Assembly: GCF_028714975.1 (NCBI RefSeq)
Contig: NZ_JAQTLH010000002.1
Span: 186,001-250,000, forward strand
From: Sulfurimonas sp.
GTDB taxonomy: Bacteria > Campylobacterota > Campylobacteria > Campylobacterales > Sulfurimonadaceae
DNA length: 64,000 bases
Reading direction: 5' to 3'
Positions 1 through 11,180 of this stretch are shown one piece after another; position 1 is the first letter of the stretch; every line of letters begins with the position of its first letter. The notes beneath the pieces are model-generated. The model made no database searches, was not told the origin of the DNA, and saw only the letters and a program-made list of their open reading frames with translations. Made by a program: the position numbers and the translations under genes.

Positions 1-1365
1 AGCTTAGATATCGGTAAAAAAATACCCTTTAAAGAGGGCGATATATTTGACGCAAATAAATTTACTCAGAGTAAAAAAGATATAAAACTTCTATATGCAA
101 ATAACCATTTCTGCGATATTTCTATAAATGCAAAAGCATGGGTTGATATAGAGCAAAACAGCGCTTATCTGACATACGATGTATTGCAAAACGAGAGGTG
201 TCATTTTGGAAAAATAGATGTAAAGCCGACTGAAAATATTGATGCAGATATATTAAAATCTATATTATATATAAAAGAAGGCGAATTATTTACAACAGAT
301 AAGATAACAAAAAGTTATGAAAGTATCTATGGATACGAGGGTGTCTCAAAAGCTATAATAGATACAAATACGGATAAAAACGGCAGTGTCAATGTTACTT
401 TAAGTGTATTTGAAAATGAAAAATCGATTCGCACCCAAGCAGGAGCAGGTGTTAGCAGTGATGAGGGAGCTATGCTTTTACTAGGAGCAAAGCACAGAAA
501 TTTTTTAGGCAATCTAAAAACAATCGGGATTGAAACGAGATTGACTCAAATCAAGCAGACAATTAAAACTAATTTTGATATGCCTCTTTTAAACAAAAAT
601 TTTACCGGTTTTGAAGTCGGATACGAGAATGAAGAATTTACGACTTTTAAAGAAAACAGAATTTCGGCAAATATTTTTTTAAAGCAAAATTTTTTACCTC
701 ATACATTTAAGGAGAGTCTGGTTTTTGATAAATCCAGAACATACGATAGCAACGATGAAACGCTGTTTCCTAAGAGTTCTCTATTTTTAGTATCTCCAAA
801 ACTTGAGTGGAATTATGATACGAGAGATAAGATACTAGAAGCAACAAGCGGATATTTTGTAAATTCTCAGATTATGGGTTCGTTAAAAAGCAGTGTCTCG
901 GATGCGTCTTATTATAAGTTTAAATTAAACGGCGGATATATTTTCCCCATAGATGATTATATTTTTGGATTAAAGGCGACTTTCGGCTCACTCGGTGTAA
1001 GTGACGGGTATATCCCCTCATCTTATCGTTTTTTTGCCGGCGGAATGTACAGCAATCGCGCCTACGGTTATAGAAAACTCGGTCCGACAAATAGCCAAAA
1101 CGACCCAATCGGTTCGGATTCTATTTTAGAAGCGACTGCCGAGATGAGATTTGACATTTACGGCAGTTTAAGAGGAGTCCTCTTTAGCGATAATACATAT
1201 TTGGGAAACGGCAGCGTACCGAGTTATGACAACGGATATTATAGTGCAGGTTTCGGACTTCGCTATAAAACCCCGATTGGACCGATTGCTATAGATTTTG
1301 GTTTTGATATAGCAGACCCGACAAAACAGTACGCTATTCATTTTCATATCGGAGAGCTGTTTTGA
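1..1365 (+). CDS. tamA: TamA/BamA-like Omp85 outer membrane protein (5' truncated by window edge)
   Basis: Frame is open from base 1 through the M at 184; POTRA-like N-terminal part and C-terminal beta-barrel (ends FHIGELF); directly followed by a TamB-like gene. Confidence 0.8.
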   Translation, partial: SLDIGKKIPFKEGDIFDANKFTQSKKDIKLLYANNHFCDISINAKAWVDIEQNSAYLTYDVLQNERCHFGKIDVKPTENIDADILKSILYIKEGELFTTDKITKSYESIYGYEGVSKAIIDTNTDKNGSVNVTLSVFENEKSIRTQAGAGVSSDEGAMLLLGAKHRNFLGNLKTIGIETRLTQIKQTIKTNFDMPLLNKNFTGFEVGYENEEFTTFKENRISANIFLKQNFLPHTFKESLVFDKSRTYDSNDETLFPKSSLFLVSPKLEWNYDTRDKILEATSGYFVNSQIMGSLKSSVSDASYYKFKLNGGYIFPIDDYIFGLKATFGSLGVSDGYIPSSYRFFAGGMYSNRAYGYRKLGPTNSQNDPIGSDSILEATAEMRFDIYGSLRGVLFSDNTYLGNGSVPSYDNGYYSAGFGLRYKTPIGPIAIDFGFDIADPTKQYAIHFHIGELF

Positions 1366-4043
1366 TAAAAAAAATCTATCTTTTTTTTTCAAATATATTA
1401 AAATCTCTGATTTTTTTAGCAGCGGTAGGATTTTTTATTCTATTTCAAGAGGATATCGCCGTATATTTGGCAAAACAGCAGCTAGAGGAGTACTCTATCG
1501 AGTATAAATCTATCGAGGGCAGACTCTTTGACGGAGTTGTAGTAAAAGAGTTGAAATATAAAGATATCGTAAAAATAGACGAACTAAAAATCAATTATAA
1601 TTTTCTTATGCTTCTAACACCGACTCCAAGGTTAAAATCTCTCAGTGCCGAGGGGGTTTATGTGGACGCCGACAAGGCTTTAAAGCTATCAAGCACTCAA
1701 ACTACGCCGTTAATCTTTGCTCTAAACATCTCAAATATTGATTTAAAAAATGGGAAAGTTAGATATAAAGAGGAGCTTTACTCTTTTGATTTAATCGGTT
1801 CTGATTTGAGTATCAGAGATAAAATAGACTTTGAAAATATTGTGCTAGATTTAAATACATCCTATGGTAAAGCATTTATAGAGGGCAATATTAAAGCAAA
1901 TCATCTAAGAGGTAAATCTGTTCTTTTAGTAGATAAAAAGATAGAAGAGAGGTATCTTGGTTTTTTGGCATATACACCGAAAAAATTGGATGTAGATTTG
2001 GATATATCTACTACAAAGATGAATCTAAAAACATCGATAAAAAAAATAACACACAAAGAGATAGAAAATCTTGAGTTAAATAGTGCGGATATAAATCTGA
2101 TTTATAATTTTAAAGATGATTTTTTAACCATATTTGCGAACTATAAGGCTTTTTATGAAAATTTAGAAGCTTTTGTAAAGCAAGAGAGCTTGGTTAGATT
2201 TGATGCAAAATATGAGTCAAAACTAAAAGTTGATTTTATAAAAGATGGTTTTGATTTGCCTTTTAAAGATTTTGTCATGAAGATAAAAACAGATAAAAAC
2301 GGCAGTAAAATTGATTTTGCTGCACAAGATATCAGTATAAAAGTAGATACGCGAGATTATAAAAAATTTTTATTTTACGCAGATACAAAGTATGCAAATT
2401 TTGACGGCAAGTTTGAGGTAGATAAAAACCTTTCAAGCTTACATTCCGAGGTCTATCCAAAAAAAGATATGCCCTATTTTAATGAACTTAAACTTGAAAA
2501 AATCCCTAAATTCAACCTTTTTGTATCCAAAAATAGAGATGAGATTAGAGCCGACTTATCTACAAACCTAATTTCTTTAACGCTTCAAAAAGGCAATACA
2601 AACGACATAAAAGGTATAGCAAAAATAGGCTCAAGCAGGTTTGATATTGTCGGAAATTTGGATAAAAAATTATTTCAAGTAGATTCAAATATAGAGTCGT
2701 TAAATGCTCTATTTCGTGAGCTTGATTTAAAACTTTATGATAAAAATATACTTTTTGATGCAAAAGTCAAAGCAAACATGGTCATCTCTTATAAAAACGA
2801 GCTTGAAATAACCGCAAGGCTGGATTTGCCTTGGTATACATTAAAACTGAATTCTCAAAGTTCATATACAAATAAGGATGCTTTTTTTGAATTTTTTTAT
2901 AAAAATAGTGAGGTTACTCTTCAAAGATATAAAGTTGAGATACTAAATTATAAGATACATTCAGATAAGCCGTCAAAAGTTGTTATAGATAAAAACGGCG
3001 ATATAGCACTTAGAGAATTTTGGATTTATGACAATCTACTCTTAAGCGGGTTGGTAAAACTCTCAGATATGAGCGCAGATATTAACATCAAGAGTGATAA
3101 TTTTCATTATGAGACAAAAGATGTAAATGTTACTTTAAAGATGGATTTGCAGGCTACTTTAGATAGTACGGGCAGAGAGAAAATCGAGGGCGATATAACT
3201 ATCTTGGGCGGAAGCGTAATGTATGCTTTGCAAAAAGAGTTTTCTATGGGTGATGAAGATATTATAATCATACAAGATATAAAAAAAGAGGATAACAAAG
3301 AGAGTAAAAAAGAGAATAGAGAGCTTAACATTCGCATAAATTCATTAAAACCGATGAGTTATAAGGTAAAAGATGTGGATGTTACTTTTACTCCTGATTT
3401 AACGCTCTATCAAGAAGCAGGCGCGCAGATGAAGTTGCTAGGAATGATAACCATTCATAAAGGAAAGGTTATTTTACGCGATAAAATTTTTGAGTTTGAT
3501 GAGAGCGAGATCTACTTTTACGATGAAAAATATACAAACCCATACTTAAATTTAAATCTGCATTACCATACGCTTGACTATGTAGACATAGGCATTTTTA
3601 TAACAAACAGGGTCGATTCACCGGTAATACTTTTCTCTTCAAATCCGCAAATGAGCCAAGAAGATATAATGTCGTATATCCTATTTGGCGGCAGCGCCTC
3701 ATCCGTTTTCGACTCAAGCGGCAAGAGTTCCAAAACGGCATTAAGCAGTGCGCTTCTTGGAGCAGGCTTAAAAGAGCTGCTAAACAAATCAACAAATTTA
3801 AAGATAGATACTCTAAATATTTTGACAAATGATAACGGTACGCTTGGATATGAGATAGGAACCAGATTTAACAAAAGAATCCGTATTGTTTATAAAAATA
3901 ATGAAATTTCAACACTAATACTTCAATACGGCATAAATAAATCAGTACGAATAGATGTCGAAGTAAAAGAGACAGGGCAGGGAGTTACTATATACTATAT
4001 GAAAGATTTTAAATCTCCGCAATGGGGAGATTTAAAAAAATAA
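1362..4043 (+). CDS. tamB: TamB-like translocation/assembly module protein (DUF490)
   Basis: 893 aa, N-terminal TM, long beta-rich body, C-terminal motif SQEDIMSYILFGG typical of TamB; overlaps tamA stop. Confidence 0.85.
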   Translation: MIKKIYLFFSNILKSLIFLAAVGFFILFQEDIAVYLAKQQLEEYSIEYKSIEGRLFDGVVVKELKYKDIVKIDELKINYNFLMLLTPTPRLKSLSAEGVYVDADKALKLSSTQTTPLIFALNISNIDLKNGKVRYKEELYSFDLIGSDLSIRDKIDFENIVLDLNTSYGKAFIEGNIKANHLRGKSVLLVDKKIEERYLGFLAYTPKKLDVDLDISTTKMNLKTSIKKITHKEIENLELNSADINLIYNFKDDFLTIFANYKAFYENLEAFVKQESLVRFDAKYESKLKVDFIKDGFDLPFKDFVMKIKTDKNGSKIDFAAQDISIKVDTRDYKKFLFYADTKYANFDGKFEVDKNLSSLHSEVYPKKDMPYFNELKLEKIPKFNLFVSKNRDEIRADLSTNLISLTLQKGNTNDIKGIAKIGSSRFDIVGNLDKKLFQVDSNIESLNALFRELDLKLYDKNILFDAKVKANMVISYKNELEITARLDLPWYTLKLNSQSSYTNKDAFFEFFYKNSEVTLQRYKVEILNYKIHSDKPSKVVIDKNGDIALREFWIYDNLLLSGLVKLSDMSADINIKSDNFHYETKDVNVTLKMDLQATLDSTGREKIEGDITILGGSVMYALQKEFSMGDEDIIIIQDIKKEDNKESKKENRELNIRINSLKPMSYKVKDVDVTFTPDLTLYQEAGAQMKLLGMITIHKGKVILRDKIFEFDESEIYFYDEKYTNPYLNLNLHYHTLDYVDIGIFITNRVDSPVILFSSNPQMSQEDIMSYILFGGSASSVFDSSGKSSKTALSSALLGAGLKELLNKSTNLKIDTLNILTNDNGTLGYEIGTRFNKRIRIVYKNNEISTLILQYGINKSVRIDVEVKETGQGVTIYYMKDFKSPQWGDLKK

Positions 4044-4046
4044 GTT

Positions 4047-5210
4047 TTAAAGTTCTTTTATAAACTCTTCGATTCGTTTAATACCCGTGCGGATACTCTC
4101 TATATCGGTAGCAAAGCTGAATCTTGCATATCCTTCGCTTCCAAAGCCTACACCCGGAACTAAAGCTACGCCTTTTTTCTCTAAAAGTTCCTTACAAAAC
4201 TTCATAGAGTCGTTAGAAACTTTTTTGATATTGATAAAGAGGTAAAAAGCGCCGTCTGGTTTATAAACACTAAGCCCGTCAATAGCATTTATAAGTTTTA
4301 CGGCTTCATCGCGGCGTTCTTTAAATGCTACTCTCATCTTCTCTATATCCGCATCTGCATCACCGTTTAAACCGACAATCGCAGCTTTTTGAGTAATAGA
4401 ATTGATATTTGAAGTGCTTTGACTTTGAAGTTTTTTAGTTGCTTGGATAATCTCCGTATTGTGAGCAGCCATATAACCGAATCTCCAACCCGTCATAGCA
4501 ACCGATTTACTAAGACCGTTAATGGTTATAGTTCTTTTATACATATCTTCACTAACAGCCGCAGCAGATGTAAACTCACCGTCGTAGATAAGTTTTTCAT
4601 ACATCTCATCGCTTGCAACGATAACATCTGTTCCTTCTAAAACTTTACCGAGTGCGGTTAGTTCCGCTTTTGAGTAAACAGAGCCTGTCGGATTTGACGG
4701 GCTTGTAAGAACTATCATCTTTGTTTTTGGAGTAAGAGCATTTTTTAACTGTTCTGGAGTGATTTTAAATGAACTCTCGTCATTCGTTTCAATCTCTACA
4801 ACAGTTCCGCCGTAGTATAGAACAAGTTCAGGATAAGTAACCCAGTAAGGAGAAGGGATGATTACTTCATCGCCTTTTTGGATTGTTGCCGCAAAAAGAT
4901 TAAACAAAGAGTGCTTTGCACCGTTGTTTGTGATAATCTGATTTGGAGCGTAAGTTAAGCCGTTATCTCTTTTGAGTTTATTTGCTATGGCAGCTTTGAG
5001 CGCAGGAATACCGTCTACGGGTGTGTATTTTGTAAAACCTTCATTTATAGCCGCAATTGCAGCATCTTTTATAACTTGTGGGGTGTCAAAATCAGGTTCA
5101 CCCGCAGAAAAGCTTAGTATATCTTTGCCCTGAGCTTTTAGCTCGCCCGCGAGTGTTGAGATTGCAATTGTAATTGATTCAGATAGTGTATTTACGCGAT
5201 CTGTTAGCAT
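4047..5210 (-). CDS. aspC: Aspartate aminotransferase (class I/II PLP)
   Basis: SPSNPTGSVYS, GLSKSVAMTGWRFGY PLP-lysine motif; start taken at MLTDRVNTLSES inside the longer ORF. Confidence 0.85.
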   Translation of the reverse strand: MLTDRVNTLSESITIAISTLAGELKAQGKDILSFSAGEPDFDTPQVIKDAAIAAINEGFTKYTPVDGIPALKAAIANKLKRDNGLTYAPNQIITNNGAKHSLFNLFAATIQKGDEVIIPSPYWVTYPELVLYYGGTVVEIETNDESSFKITPEQLKNALTPKTKMIVLTSPSNPTGSVYSKAELTALGKVLEGTDVIVASDEMYEKLIYDGEFTSAAAVSEDMYKRTITINGLSKSVAMTGWRFGYMAAHNTEIIQATKKLQSQSTSNINSITQKAAIVGLNGDADADIEKMRVAFKERRDEAVKLINAIDGLSVYKPDGAFYLFINIKKVSNDSMKFCKELLEKKGVALVPGVGFGSEGYARFSFATDIESIRTGIKRIEEFIKEL

Positions 5211-5239
5211 TAGTAACCCTTTTTCTTTTAAATTTATCA

Positions 5240-5318
5240 CGCTAAATGAGCAAAAGCCCATTTAGCTACGCTAGCCGCTATGGCACTAAAGCTTGCCACA
5301 TAATGTGGCAGAGAACTT
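5240..5318 (+). repeat. Intergenic two-hairpin repeat family, copy A
   Basis: GCTAAATGAGC-AAAA-GCCCATTTAGC hairpin, conserved TGGCACTAAAGCTTG spacer, then TGCCACA-TAA-TGTGGCA hairpin; related to the copies at 26661, 26743, 39712 and 63100. Confidence 0.75.
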
Positions 5319-5366
5319 CTTGTAAAACAGCAAGAAATTTATTTGGCGAATTATACTAAAAAAAAT

Positions 5367-6068
5367 TTAATTTTTCATTGCTCTAATGAATGATTCGTAA
5401 ATATTTTCAAGTTCTAAATCTTGTTCAAGAAGTTCTTTGTTGTCCTCGACTAAAATATGCTCTAAAACCGCAACGCGTTTTAGTAGATATTCAAACATCT
5501 CTTTATTGATGTCAGGGAGTAGGTTGTGCATTAACGGCTCTTTACATCTTCCTTTTTCTATCACATGAGCAGGAATACCGATAGCCGTAGCGTTGTTTGG
5601 AACAGGTTTTACTACAACGGAATTTGCGCCTATTTTTGCATATTCGCCGATAACTATATTTCCTAAAACCTTTGCTCCCGCGCCGATAACGGCACCTTTT
5701 TTGATAGTCGGATGTCGTTTTCCTTGCGTTAGAGAAACACCGCCTAGAGTAACGCCTTGATAGATTAAAACATCATCTTCTATGATTGCGGTTTGTCCTA
5801 TTACGACACCCGTTCCGTGATCTATAAAGACTCTTTTGCCGATTACGGCTCCGGGGTGAATGTCTATGTTTGTAATAATCTGGTTTAGTCCCATGATAAT
5901 TCTAGCTAAACTTTTAAAGTTAGCCATATAGAGTCTGTGCGCTACTCTGTACCAAGCAACAGCCCAGACACCGGGGTAATTAAATAAAAAATCAAATTTA
6001 GAGTTAAGGGCTGGATCATTGTTATAAGCATTTAAAAAATCTTCTTTGATTTCAGCAAAAAGTCCCAA
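5367..6068 (-). CDS. cysE: Serine O-acetyltransferase
   Basis: Left-handed beta-helix hexapeptide repeats, DIHPGAVIGKRVFIDHGTGVVIG. Confidence 0.9.
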   Translation of the reverse strand: MGLFAEIKEDFLNAYNNDPALNSKFDFLFNYPGVWAVAWYRVAHRLYMANFKSLARIIMGLNQIITNIDIHPGAVIGKRVFIDHGTGVVIGQTAIIEDDVLIYQGVTLGGVSLTQGKRHPTIKKGAVIGAGAKVLGNIVIGEYAKIGANSVVVKPVPNNATAIGIPAHVIEKGRCKEPLMHNLLPDINKEMFEYLLKRVAVLEHILVEDNKELLEQDLELENIYESFIRAMKN

Positions 6069-6077
6069 ACTAAACTC

Positions 6078-7907
6078 CTAATTGGTAGTTCTTAAATAAC
6101 CGTTTTGTTGTAAAAACAGTTCTAATTTTGCAAGTGTATCACTTTTTTCTTTTTCTGAAATAAACTTTGAATTTGACAAATCATTTTTCAGCTTAGTATG
6201 TAAAATTTTTGAATCATACCCGATGGAGTCCAAAATATCTAAAATACTTTTTGATTCAACGGCATTTTTTACTTCGTACGAGTGTTCGTCTATAGTAATC
6301 GTGTATTCGCTGGGATGAGTAAATAGGTTATGATTCATTCCAAGCGTTTCTTGATATGCGCCGACATTGAAAAAACCTAAAAAATACTCCTCTTCATCGA
6401 GATTTACATCATGTAAGTAGAGAGGTTTATCGGGATTAAAGCCTATCTCTCCGTCGCTGTCGCATGTAATATCCCATAATGATGCAGCTCTTAGAGGTGT
6501 TGAGTTTAGATGATGCAGAGGCATAACGGGAAAATGCTGATTTAAACCCCAGTAATCAGGCAAGCTTTGAAAGATAGATGCATTGATTAGGTATCTTTCT
6601 TGAAGTTTTACCTGTAGCTGTGCAAGTTCATCGGTCGGGTTTGCGGATTTTAGATAAAGCGCTCTTTTTATGATATTGTGAACTAAAATTTCGGCATTTG
6701 AGCGGTCTTGCAGGTCAATATAACCTAAATCAAAGAGGGTAAGAACGGACTCCATGTGGTCAAGCGCATCGTGAAGATACTCTATACAGTTTGTATTGTT
6801 GAGTAGTCTGTTTAGTTCAACCAACTCTTCGATAAGAGGTGGGTTTACCGTTTTAAAGTTGAGAAGTTTTTCTTGATAATCTTGTGTAAAAAGTTCCAAA
6901 ACAGGCGTAATTAAAACGGCGTGCGAAGCAACGATAAATCTTCCCGATTCCGTAAAAATATTCGGATGAGAAACATTTTTAGCGTTCATAATTTCGCCGA
7001 GCAGGAAAACGACGCTGCTTGAAAACTCGTCAATGGAGTAGTTGCGTGAGTTAAGATGCGCATGTTGATTGTACTCTACTGCCAAACCGCCGCCGATATT
7101 GATATTGTCTAAGCTTGTAGCGCCCATTTTTTTAAGTTCAGCGTAGATGTTTCCTGCTTCACGCAGAGCTTTTTTCAGAGGTGCGATATCCGACATTTGA
7201 GAACCGATATGAAAGTGAATCATACTCAAATGCTGTAATAAATCCGCCTCTCTAAGAAGCGTAATAGCTTCTATAATCTCCGTAGATGTCAGACCGAATT
7301 TTGCATCCATACCGCCGCTTTTTGCCCAGATACCGCTTCCCGTGCTGTGAAGTCTTACCCTAATTCCGATATTTGGTACTTTTAAATCGCACTCTTTGGC
7401 AACTTCTATGATGGTTTCAAGCTCACCTAAACCCTCAATCGTAATTGTGATATTGTGTCCGCTTTGAGCCGCTATAAAGCCTAAAGTTATCATCTCTTTA
7501 TCTTTAAAACCGTTAACGGTGATATTTGCGCCGATTGGAGTTTTGCTCATTGCTAAAATCAGCTCCGCTTTAGAACCGGCTTCTAAACCGTAGTTGTATT
7601 GTGCTCCTTGAGATGTGACGGCTTCTACGGCGTGCGGAAATTGATTTACTTTGAGCGGGAAAACGGCGTTAAATTTACCTTTATAGTTATTTTGCTGTAT
7701 CGCTTTGTCAAAATAGTTGTATAGAGTTCTGATTTGAGCTTTTATTAGATGCGGAAATCTAAGTAAAATAGGACCTCTCACATCATCTGAACGAATGTCT
7801 TCAACGATTTGAAGCAAGGATGGCATACACTTGTAGTTTAACCTAATTTGACCGTTTTCAATTATAAAATTATTATTAGACCAAATATCAAGACCGAAAT
7901 TATTCAT
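6078..7907 (-). CDS. speA: Biosynthetic arginine decarboxylase
   Basis: 609 aa; FPLKVNQ PLP-lysine motif, GLEAGSKAEL, HFHIGSQ. Confidence 0.9.
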   Translation of the reverse strand: MNNFGLDIWSNNNFIIENGQIRLNYKCMPSLLQIVEDIRSDDVRGPILLRFPHLIKAQIRTLYNYFDKAIQQNNYKGKFNAVFPLKVNQFPHAVEAVTSQGAQYNYGLEAGSKAELILAMSKTPIGANITVNGFKDKEMITLGFIAAQSGHNITITIEGLGELETIIEVAKECDLKVPNIGIRVRLHSTGSGIWAKSGGMDAKFGLTSTEIIEAITLLREADLLQHLSMIHFHIGSQMSDIAPLKKALREAGNIYAELKKMGATSLDNINIGGGLAVEYNQHAHLNSRNYSIDEFSSSVVFLLGEIMNAKNVSHPNIFTESGRFIVASHAVLITPVLELFTQDYQEKLLNFKTVNPPLIEELVELNRLLNNTNCIEYLHDALDHMESVLTLFDLGYIDLQDRSNAEILVHNIIKRALYLKSANPTDELAQLQVKLQERYLINASIFQSLPDYWGLNQHFPVMPLHHLNSTPLRAASLWDITCDSDGEIGFNPDKPLYLHDVNLDEEEYFLGFFNVGAYQETLGMNHNLFTHPSEYTITIDEHSYEVKNAVESKSILDILDSIGYDSKILHTKLKNDLSNSKFISEKEKSDTLAKLELFLQQNGYLRTTN

Positions 7908-9118
7908 TAAAACTCCTCTAAAGTCACCGTTTTTTCTGTTTTATCTTTTAGATTTTTTACCCAAATAGTACCGCTTGCAATCTCGTTAGAACCGATTACG
8001 GCACAATATTTTGCATTGACTTTGTCTGCGGCTTTGAGATGATTTTTAAGATTTTTTGTTTTGTAGTCTATTGCAACGACATCAGTTTTTCTCTTATTAT
8101 GTGCAATTTTAACAATCATATCTATCGCTTCGTCATCAAGCGCACCGATATAGTAGCCATCTTTTTTTACTTCAGGCATTACTATAAGTTCCATCAGCCT
8201 CTCAATCCCCATAGCAAAGCCGACGGCAGGAGTAGCTCTACCGTCTAAAAACTCAACAAGTCTATCATATCTTCCACCGCCTGCTATCGCGTTTTGGCTT
8301 CCGATGTTATCGCTTACAAACTCAAATGCGGTTTTGGAGTAGTAGTCAAGCCCGCGGACAAGATTCGTATTAACTTCATATTCTATATTATTATCTTCTA
8401 AAATCTTTTTAAGAGTGTTGAAATCATTGCCGCAATCAGAACATAGATGATTTATAAGTTTCGGAGCACCTATGTATAGTTCTTGGCATGAGCCGTTTTT
8501 GCAATCAAGCACTCTAATCGGGTTGGTGTCTACTCTGCGAACGCAATCTTCGCAAATCCCGCCTTCGCACTTTCTCACAAATGCAACAAGCTCCTCACGA
8601 TAATTAGGCATACAGTCGTTACAGCCGAGTGAATTAAGCTGAAGTCTGTACCCGATGCCGAGCTCTTTTAGTATATCGCTTACCATCATAATCATGGAAG
8701 CATCTTCATAGACGCTATCAACGCCGAAACTCTCGACTCCAAACTGATGAAACTGTCTTAAGCGACCTTTTTGCGGTCTTTCGTATCTAAACATAGCTCC
8801 GTGGTAAAAAAAGCGGTGTATTCCGCCTGCACGGTCAAGTTTTTTCTGTATAAATGCACGAACTACTCCCGCAGTTCCTTCAGGGCGCAAACAAACATCG
8901 TTTTCGCCTTTATCGATAAACTGATACATCTCTTTGCCGACAATATCACTTGATTCGCCGACTGAGCGTTTAAAAAGAGCAGTTTCTTCCAAAAGAGGGG
9001 TCTCGATAAAATGAAAACCGTATCTTTGAGCAATTTTTGTAGCAGCGCTTATGAAATATGTAAATCTCTCATAATCATCACTTAAAATATCATTCATCCC
9101 TCTTAACGAATTAATCAT
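7907..9118 (-). CDS. hisS: Histidyl-tRNA synthetase
   Basis: RPEGTAGVVRA, GLDYYSKTAFEF, GGRYDRL class II HisRS motifs. Confidence 0.92.
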   Translation of the reverse strand: MINSLRGMNDILSDDYERFTYFISAATKIAQRYGFHFIETPLLEETALFKRSVGESSDIVGKEMYQFIDKGENDVCLRPEGTAGVVRAFIQKKLDRAGGIHRFFYHGAMFRYERPQKGRLRQFHQFGVESFGVDSVYEDASMIMMVSDILKELGIGYRLQLNSLGCNDCMPNYREELVAFVRKCEGGICEDCVRRVDTNPIRVLDCKNGSCQELYIGAPKLINHLCSDCGNDFNTLKKILEDNNIEYEVNTNLVRGLDYYSKTAFEFVSDNIGSQNAIAGGGRYDRLVEFLDGRATPAVGFAMGIERLMELIVMPEVKKDGYYIGALDDEAIDMIVKIAHNKRKTDVVAIDYKTKNLKNHLKAADKVNAKYCAVIGSNEIASGTIWVKNLKDKTEKTVTLEEF

Positions 9119-9266
9119 TGACTTCCTTTATATCCGGTATTGTTTTTTAAGTTTGAAAGAATACCATTTTTACCTTTATATTCTATTTTAGAGGATTAAA
9201 TTAATTTTAATAATAGAATCTTATACTTAGGTTTGATAGTAAATTTTAACAAATGAGGATACTAAG

Positions 9267-9944
9267 ATGATAGAGTTACCGAAACTGCCTTTTGCCGAGA
9301 ATGAACTTGAGCCTTTCCTTTCAGCACAGACACTGCAGTACCATTACGGCAAACATCACGCTGCTTATGTAAATAAGTTAAATGAGCTTATCAAAGGGAC
9401 GGAGTTTGATAAGATGTCTCTCTCTTCCATTATCCGTGATTCGGAGGGAGCTGTTTTTAACAATGCGGCACAGGTTTTTAACCATACTTTTTATTGGAAT
9501 TGTTTGAGTGGCTCCAAATCTGCTCCTAGCGGAAAATTTTTACTCAAAATAAATAATGATTTTGGTTCTTTAGAAGCCCTAAAGGAGGAGTTTATAAAAG
9601 CCGGAACAACGCTTTTTGGATCAGGTTGGGTATGGTTGGTTAGAGAGCCTAAAGGGCAATTGATGATTAAACAGACGGCAAATGCACATACTCCCCTCTC
9701 TTCCAATCTTATACCTCTGTTTGTATGTGATGTATGGGAACATGCCTATTATATTGACTATAGAAATCTGCGCTTAAAATATTTAGAAGAGTTTTGGAAT
9801 CATATTAATTGGGATTTTGCTACAAAAGCATTTGAAAAAACAGATAATGAGATTTTTATAGGAATAGAGCCTTGCAACGATATTCATGATTCTTTTTGCC
9901 AAATACTAGATGATATTCAAAATCAAGATAGAGTTACTAGCTAA
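9267..9944 (+). CDS. sodB: Fe/Mn superoxide dismutase
   Basis: YHYGKHHAAYVNKLN, NHTFYWNCLS, DVWEHAYYIDYRN. Confidence 0.9.
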   Translation: MIELPKLPFAENELEPFLSAQTLQYHYGKHHAAYVNKLNELIKGTEFDKMSLSSIIRDSEGAVFNNAAQVFNHTFYWNCLSGSKSAPSGKFLLKINNDFGSLEALKEEFIKAGTTLFGSGWVWLVREPKGQLMIKQTANAHTPLSSNLIPLFVCDVWEHAYYIDYRNLRLKYLEEFWNHINWDFATKAFEKTDNEIFIGIEPCNDIHDSFCQILDDIQNQDRVTS

Positions 9945-9955
9945 AAAGTAACGCT

Positions 9956-10507
9956 CTAGTACCAGTAAGTCGGGTAGTGTCTCTTGGTATTGTTTGATAT
10001 GTTATTTACAATAAGCGCTATTATAAGCATCATTGTAACTCCGAGAGCTATCGGTGAGAGCGGGTAAATCCAACCGAGTGATTGGATTTTCTCACTTCCT
10101 ATGACATATATAAGCGCAGTAGCACCTCCGGGAGGATGCATGGTTATAGTTAAATGCATTACTAAAACGGAGAGTGCAACGCTAAGTGCACATAAAAGTT
10201 CTAAACTTAGTAAATTTCCAAAACTTTTTACCAAAAATACTGAGACTATGGCAGATAAGACATGCCCTCCGATTAGGTTTCTTGGTTGAGAAAAAGGTAC
10301 TTCCGGCGCTCCGTAGATTAAAACTGCAGAAGCACCGAAAGAGCCTAGAAGAAAAAAACTATCTTGCGTTGAAAATGAGTTGCTAAAAATTGACATAACA
10401 TATATGCCTACAAACGATCCGACTACCGACCACAAGATTTTACTTGCGGGTTTTCTAGCCGGTCTGGCACCTTTTGACATCATTCTTTGAAGATATTTTT
10501 TCGGCAA
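9956..10507 (-). CDS. HPP family membrane protein
   Basis: MHPPGGATALIYV motif and several TM segments. Confidence 0.8.
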   Translation of the reverse strand: MPKKYLQRMMSKGARPARKPASKILWSVVGSFVGIYVMSIFSNSFSTQDSFFLLGSFGASAVLIYGAPEVPFSQPRNLIGGHVLSAIVSVFLVKSFGNLLSLELLCALSVALSVLVMHLTITMHPPGGATALIYVIGSEKIQSLGWIYPLSPIALGVTMMLIIALIVNNISNNTKRHYPTYWY

Positions 10508-10604
10508 CTTTTTTCCTCATAAAAATTTGCCATATAGTAAGTGTTTTTTTAATAATATTTATTGATATATGTCAACAATCAAATAAAGTAAATATTTAAA
10601 CCAA

Positions 10605-11180
10605 TTAAATATTGATACTATTTAATATTTCTTTGGTTATATCATCTATGCTTTTTGTTGCATCAATGGTGATTAGTTCCAAATTTAGGAGTTTTGCAGC
10701 CTCTATAACGGCATCTTGAATACCTAAAAGATACTCTACGCCTCTTAGTTCAATGCCGTCTAATTTTTTTTGAGAGAGTCTAAACTCAAGCTCCCCTTTT
10801 GTTAGATAAAGCAGAAAAATCTTTGACGGGTAGATACCGTTTGTCGCAAAATTATTTAAAGATACCAAATCTTTTTTGTCTATTTCGCCTTGAACCAAAG
10901 CATAAGCGACACCGCTTACGGCACTTCTGTCAGAGATGATGAGTTTATCTAAATTCGGCTCTACAATCTCTTTTATATGTTCGGCGCGGTCAGCTAAAAA
11001 GAGTAAAAATTCAGCTTTTTTGCTCTTTGTTTTAGCGCTTAAAACTATCTCCCTTATCTCTTTGCCGACCTCGGTGCCACCCGGTTCTTTTGTGATAAGG
11101 GCATCTTTAAAATGTTCTGTGAGTTTTGCTATCTGAGTGCTTTTTCCCGCAGTGTCAATTCCCTCTATTGCAATGTACAT
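10605..11180 (-). CDS. tmk: Thymidylate kinase
   Basis: IAIEGIDTAGKSTQ P-loop, TKEPGGTEVG. Confidence 0.9.
   Translation of the reverse strand: MYIAIEGIDTAGKSTQIAKLTEHFKDALITKEPGGTEVGKEIREIVLSAKTKSKKAEFLLFLADRAEHIKEIVEPNLDKLIISDRSAVSGVAYALVQGEIDKKDLVSLNNFATNGIYPSKIFLLYLTKGELEFRLSQKKLDGIELRGVEYLLGIQDAVIEAAKLLNLELITIDATKSIDDITKEILNSINI

Noticed and set aside
9933-9951. GTTACT-AGCTAAA-AGTAAC palindrome after sodB as another rTCA operator
   Set aside because: Lies at the convergent sodB/HPP gene ends, more consistent with a weak terminator; similarity to the other GTTAC sites is short.
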